Shown here: piece by piece, positions 60,895 through 64,000 of the stretch
Layout of the letters: each line of letters begins with the position of its first letter
How positions within the stretch are numbered: position 1 is the stretch's first letter
NCBI GenBank assembly: GCA_024280885.1
Contig: JAJRPF010000048.1
Location: 434,001 to 498,000 of the forward strand
Source: Planctomycetota bacterium
GTDB taxonomy: Bacteria > Planctomycetota > JAJSAM01 > JAJVHW01
Direction: 5' to 3'
DNA: 64,000 nucleotides
Notes under the pieces: model-generated
Databases searched by the model: none
What the model was told of the DNA's origin: nothing
Seen by the model: only the letters and a program-made list of their open reading frames with translations
Made by a program: the position numbers and the translations under genes

Positions 60895-61566
60895 ATGCAG
60901 CCACGCGTTCTGATCGACGAAGCCCGTACGCCGGACGGATCGCTACTGAAGCTGACGTCGCGTTCGGGCTACTTCGAAGTGAGCCTCGGCGGGCTGCCGT
61001 TGATGTCGAGCAGCGAGCATCACTCCGAGGAAGTGATGGTGGAGTTGGCGTGCGAGGGTGCGGCTGCCTGGCCCGGCGCGCGGGTGCTCATCGGCGGACT
61101 CGGGATGGGGTACACGCTGCGCGCGGCGCTCGATCGACTCCGACCGGACGCGACCGTGGTAGTCGTCGAGTTGATGGAGGCGGTTGTGCGCTGGAATCGC
61201 GGGCCGCTTGCCGATCTCGCCGCGCGGCCTCTGGAGGACTCACGCGCGCAGCTCGAGAACGTGGATCTCGTGGACTTCCTCGCCGCGAAGCCCGAGCCCT
61301 TCGACGGGATACTGCTCGACGTGGACAACGGCCCGGAACCGTTCACGACGGATGGCAACGCGCGCCTCTACGACCAACGCGGCTTGCAGCGACTGCGGGC
61401 GGCGCTCCGCCCGGGTGGGACGCTCGTCGTGTGGTCGGCGTTCGAGAGCCCGCCCTTCGTGGCGGCGCTTCGTCGGGCCGGGTTCACCGCCCGCGCAGAG
61501 CGCGCTCGATCGCGGGGCAAGAAGGGCGGTCGGCATACCCTCTTCGTCGGGCGGCGCGGCACGTGA
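60895..61566 (+). CDS. Spermidine synthase-like methyltransferase-fold protein
   Basis: A 223-residue protein of the spermine/spermidine synthase fold. It has VLIGGLGMGYTLRAALD as the nucleotide-type binding loop, VVVELMEAVVRWNRG as the next strand with its acidic residue, and FDGILLDVDNGPEPF as the Asp-containing active-site strand. It is shorter than true spermidine synthases and lacks much of their N-terminal domain, so its substrate is uncertain. Lies between ppk2 and a lipoprotein gene. Confidence 0.8.
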   Translation: MQPRVLIDEARTPDGSLLKLTSRSGYFEVSLGGLPLMSSSEHHSEEVMVELACEGAAAWPGARVLIGGLGMGYTLRAALDRLRPDATVVVVELMEAVVRWNRGPLADLAARPLEDSRAQLENVDLVDFLAAKPEPFDGILLDVDNGPEPFTTDGNARLYDQRGLQRLRAALRPGGTLVVWSAFESPPFVAALRRAGFTARAERARSRGKKGGRHTLFVGRRGT

Positions 61567-61613
61567 TGCGTCGACGTGGTAGCGTGAACCCATCGTTTCC
61601 GAGGAGTGTCTGA

Positions 61614-61973
61614 ATGAGGCGCACGACCACTTCCGCCGCCGCCGTTCTCGTGCTCGCATCTCTCTCCGCGTGCACCAGCTTCGAGACCGTCGATCTCTCT
61701 GCCGGTCAACTGCGCGACATGGGCGGTATCCGACCCGGTGATGAGGTACGCGTTGTCACGACAGAGGGAGTGGAGCGCCAGTTCGAGGTGACGGCTGTCA
61801 AGCCAGCACGCATCGAGGGACGGCGCTACCAGTTCAATGCGTGGGAGATCGAGACGGTGGAGCGCCGCGAATTCGACACTCTCCGGACCGTGAGTGCCGC
61901 TGGCGCCCTGACAGGCGTCGGGTTCGCGCTCGCGAGTGTCGGTTCCGCGTGGTTCGTGATCACTGCTTTCTGA
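61614..61973 (+). CDS. Small lipoprotein of unknown function
   Basis: A 119-residue lipoprotein (signal ending VLASLSAC). The mature part begins with a small beta domain containing GIRPGDEVRVVTTEGVERQFEV, similar to short SH3-like modules. A final hydrophobic helix (GALTGVGFALASVGSAWFVI) closes the protein. No known family. Confidence 0.65.
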   Translation: MRRTTTSAAAVLVLASLSACTSFETVDLSAGQLRDMGGIRPGDEVRVVTTEGVERQFEVTAVKPARIEGRRYQFNAWEIETVERREFDTLRTVSAAGALTGVGFALASVGSAWFVITAF

Positions 61974-62096
61974 CGCAGGGCGGTTCCTGCGCGGGACGTT
62001 GCCGGTCGGGGAAGCGCCGTGGATGCGGTCCATCCGGGGAAGGGCTCGCGTGAACAACGCGTGTGCGAAGATGCTGCTCGCACGAGAGGAGTCGCC

Positions 62097-62468
62097 ATGC
62101 CGCCGCCGAAGATCAGCCTGGCCGAGACGTTTGCGAGCTTTGACGAGACGTGGGTGCCGAAGGTCGCCGCGGAGCTGAACGGGCAGTTCGTGAAGGTCGC
62201 GAAGCTCCTCGGCGAGTACGTCTGGCATCACCACGAGGACGAGGACGAGATGTTCCTGGTCGTGTCGGGGACGCTGCGCCTTCTCTTCCGCGATGGCGAG
62301 GTCGCTCTCGGGCCTGGCGAGCTCTGCGTCGTTCCGCGCGGGGTCGAGCACAAGCCCGTTGCGGATGAGTTGGTGGAATGCGTGCTCTTCGAACCGGCGA
62401 CGACGCGCAACACGGGCAACGTCGATCACGGGTTCACCATCGAGGCCGACGATCTCGAGCGGGTTTGA
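62097..62468 (+). CDS. Cupin-domain protein
   Basis: A 123-residue single cupin. The metal motifs are WHHHEDEDEMFLVVSG (motif 1, His and Glu ligands) and PGELCVVPRGVEHKPV (motif 2, last His). The role could be enzymatic or sensory and cannot be decided from sequence. GAGAGGAG lies at a good distance before ATG 62097. The next gene starts two bases after the stop, so they are likely co-transcribed. Confidence 0.85.
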   Translation: MPPPKISLAETFASFDETWVPKVAAELNGQFVKVAKLLGEYVWHHHEDEDEMFLVVSGTLRLLFRDGEVALGPGELCVVPRGVEHKPVADELVECVLFEPATTRNTGNVDHGFTIEADDLERV

Positions 62469-62469
62469 C

Positions 62470-63717
62470 ATGGCGGCACGACGCGTGCGCTGGATCATGA
62501 TGGCCGCCCGGGTTGTCGGCGTCGTCGGGGTTGCGCTTGTGGCGGATACTCTCCTGCTCTCGGCCACGGCGGGAGAGCGCTCCGCCGAGAGTCGCGCGCC
62601 GCGCGTCGACTACGTCGTTCCTTCGAAGTTGCAACCCCAGAAGAACGACGCGGCGACGATCTGGTACGACGACTTCGACGACGACGCGTCATCGAAGCGC
62701 TACGCCGAGGCCGGTGGTGAACTGACCGATCGGCAGCGACTCGGTTCCGACGGCAAGTCGCTCGAAATGCACTACGCGAAGGGCGCGCGCGGCAACGGCG
62801 GGCGCAAGGTCTTCTTCGGCGACTCGCCGACGTACACGCGGCAGACGGTGCGCCGCGACGAGCTCTTCCAGGACGTCTACTGGCGCATCTACGTGAAGCA
62901 CCAGGAGGGCTGGGCTGGCGGTGGTCCGGCGAAACTCTCGCGCGCCACCAGCCTTGTCCCACCAGGCTGGCGGCAGTCGATGATCGCCCACGTCTGGAGT
63001 TCCGGCGAGGCGCTGACGCTCGATCCGGCTTCGGGCGTTCGCGACGGCAAGGTCGTCACGACGGGCTACAACGACTTCGAGAATCTACGCTGGCTCGGCA
63101 ACAAACCTGTCTCGCGTTTCTTGCTCCACAGCGCAGAGGAGTCGGGGCGCTGGGTCTGCGTCGAAGCTCGTGCGCGGCTCAACACGCCCGGGAAGCGCGA
63201 TGGGTTGCAGCAGCTCTGGATCGACGGTCGCCTGGAGTCCGAGCGGACGAAGCTCGATTGGCGCGGCACGTTCGAGGGACGTGGGATCAACGCGGTGTTT
63301 ATCGAGGCGTATTGGAACAGTGGCTCGCCCGTCGATCAGTCCCGCTGGATCGATCTCTTCGTCGTGTCGGAGGAGCCGATCGGTCCCGTCGTGTGTCCGC
63401 GGAACCCCACGTTGGTGCGGACGCCGTATCGCGGGAAGGGCGACGCGGGGAAGTGGGAGGTCGAGGTTGCGGCAGGCGCGTCCATCGAGCCGTTCGCGAA
63501 GCCGGGGAAGCTCGACGTGGTCTGGCGCTCGACGTCACTCGACCCCGGAGAGAGCGTGAAGGTGACGAAGGCGAAGGGCAAGTTCGGCGGCTCGCGGCGT
63601 GGGCGCGCGGACCTGAAGGTCGGGGAGATTCACTACGTGCGCATCCGAGAGGTCGCGAGCGGCGCGAAGTGGAGCGACTGGCATCAGCCCTTCATTACGG
63701 GATCGGCGAAGAGGTGA
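62470..63717 (+). CDS. Exported polysaccharide lyase-like protein
   Basis: A 415-residue protein with an N-terminal signal or anchor (MMAARVVGVVGVALVADTLLL). The middle region (YWRIYVKHQEGWAGGGPAKLS, then DGLQQLWIDGRLESER) resembles the concanavalin-like fold of some polysaccharide lyases and heparin-lyase-like proteins. No catalytic residues can be assigned with confidence. The C-terminal ~90 residues form a separate beta domain. It follows the cupin gene by two bases. Confidence 0.6.
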   Translation: MAARRVRWIMMAARVVGVVGVALVADTLLLSATAGERSAESRAPRVDYVVPSKLQPQKNDAATIWYDDFDDDASSKRYAEAGGELTDRQRLGSDGKSLEMHYAKGARGNGGRKVFFGDSPTYTRQTVRRDELFQDVYWRIYVKHQEGWAGGGPAKLSRATSLVPPGWRQSMIAHVWSSGEALTLDPASGVRDGKVVTTGYNDFENLRWLGNKPVSRFLLHSAEESGRWVCVEARARLNTPGKRDGLQQLWIDGRLESERTKLDWRGTFEGRGINAVFIEAYWNSGSPVDQSRWIDLFVVSEEPIGPVVCPRNPTLVRTPYRGKGDAGKWEVEVAAGASIEPFAKPGKLDVVWRSTSLDPGESVKVTKAKGKFGGSRRGRADLKVGEIHYVRIREVASGAKWSDWHQPFITGSAKR

Positions 63718-63756
63718 GCGCCCAGCCGACTCGCGCGAGAGGGTTGCGATCCCGCG

Positions 63757-63939
63757 ACTTGGCTGGTACCCGGCGAGGGGCGGTCGCGGCTGGCTCAGCT
63801 GCGGCGACGCCCTCGGTCCGCCGCTCGACGGGGACCGTGGGGCGCGCTCGCGGAAACGCTCCGCCGTCCCCGGTCGGCGGCGGAGCACCGGGATCTCTTG
63901 TCGGGGCCAGATCGCCCGCCGACGCCCGGGTACGATCCA
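63757..63939. repeat. Diverged copy of the 247-bp repeat core
   Basis: Starts ACTTGGCTGGTACCCGGCGA and ends CGCCCGGGTACGATCC, like the core of the array at 57549, in the same orientation but with deletions in the middle. It lies 40 bases after the lyase-like gene. A signal-peptide-like coding start (LAVGLLAVVAFVG) runs off the window just after it, so the element may carry or sit next to a promoter. Confidence 0.85.
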
Positions 63940-64000
63940 CGTCGAGCGTCCGCGGCACTCTCGCCGTGGGCCTGCTCGCAGTCGTGGCGTTTGTCGGCGC

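Noticed and set aside
1..64000. CRISPR arrays, tRNA or rRNA genes
   Set aside because: No regularly spaced short repeats, no cloverleaf with a GGTTCGA-type T loop, and no conserved rRNA stretch were seen in the gaps.

Overview
The window is GC-rich, gene-dense bacterial DNA. Its gene families point to a planctomycete or a related environmental lineage. The clues are ECF sigma factors fused to membrane and extracytoplasmic domains, carboxypeptidase-regulatory-like repeats, a CHAT protease, PEP-CTERM and GlyGly-CTERM proteins, an FG-GAP protein and stand-alone lipoproteins. The lineage is an inference; no rRNA or tRNA gene was seen. Many neighbouring genes overlap by 4-8 bases (ATGA junctions), so operon structure can be read directly.

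Layout. 1-5.9 kb: an operon of a subtilisin-like protease (5' end missing), an ECF sigma factor, a putative anti-sigma protein and a TPR-CHAT caspase-like protease. An in-frame TAA splits the last gene. 6-7.1 kb: a P-loop kinase and a dCMP deaminase, closed by a long hairpin. 7.1-7.85 kb: non-coding, with two long inverted repeats. 7.85-12.9 kb: a three-subunit, Tat-exported molybdenum hydroxylase, a small Cys-containing protein and a quinone oxidoreductase-like enzyme. 13-20.9 kb: household and secreted proteins (S51 peptidase, DUF493, FKBP, alpha/beta hydrolase lipoprotein, CMD protein, SEC-C protein). 20.8-23.7 kb: a rhombosortase beside a VIT-VWA protein carrying a GlyGly-CTERM tail. 23.9-29.8 kb: a sigma-54 activator, an RGG-tailed DEAD-box helicase, a PEP-CTERM protein and a SecD-head-like lipoprotein.

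29.9-34.7 kb is a complete nitric-oxide detoxification locus: qNOR and the iron-sulfur repair protein RIC, divergent from NorR. A recognisable -24/-12 promoter and inverted repeats lie between them. 34.7-48.2 kb holds two proteins that join an ECF sigma factor to a transmembrane segment and an extracytoplasmic domain, an orphan PfaB-like acyltransferase, a pseudokinase and an FG-GAP protein. 49.2-55.9 kb looks like an accessory island. It has four copies plus one half copy of a ~65-70 bp palindromic element, a frameshifted gene, a UPF0175/DUF3368 toxin-antitoxin pair, and orphan proteins. 56.1-63.7 kb returns to core genes (hisS, M28 peptidase, PPK2, spermidine-synthase-like, cupin). It also contains a 247-bp unit repeated three times in tandem, with a fourth copy near the window end.

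The strongest candidate for an unusual system is the protease-sigma-anti-sigma-TPR/CHAT operon, which resembles a proteolysis-controlled transcription switch. Next are the two sigma-membrane fusions with possible internal start sites, the rhombosortase/VIT-VWA pair, and the two repeat families.
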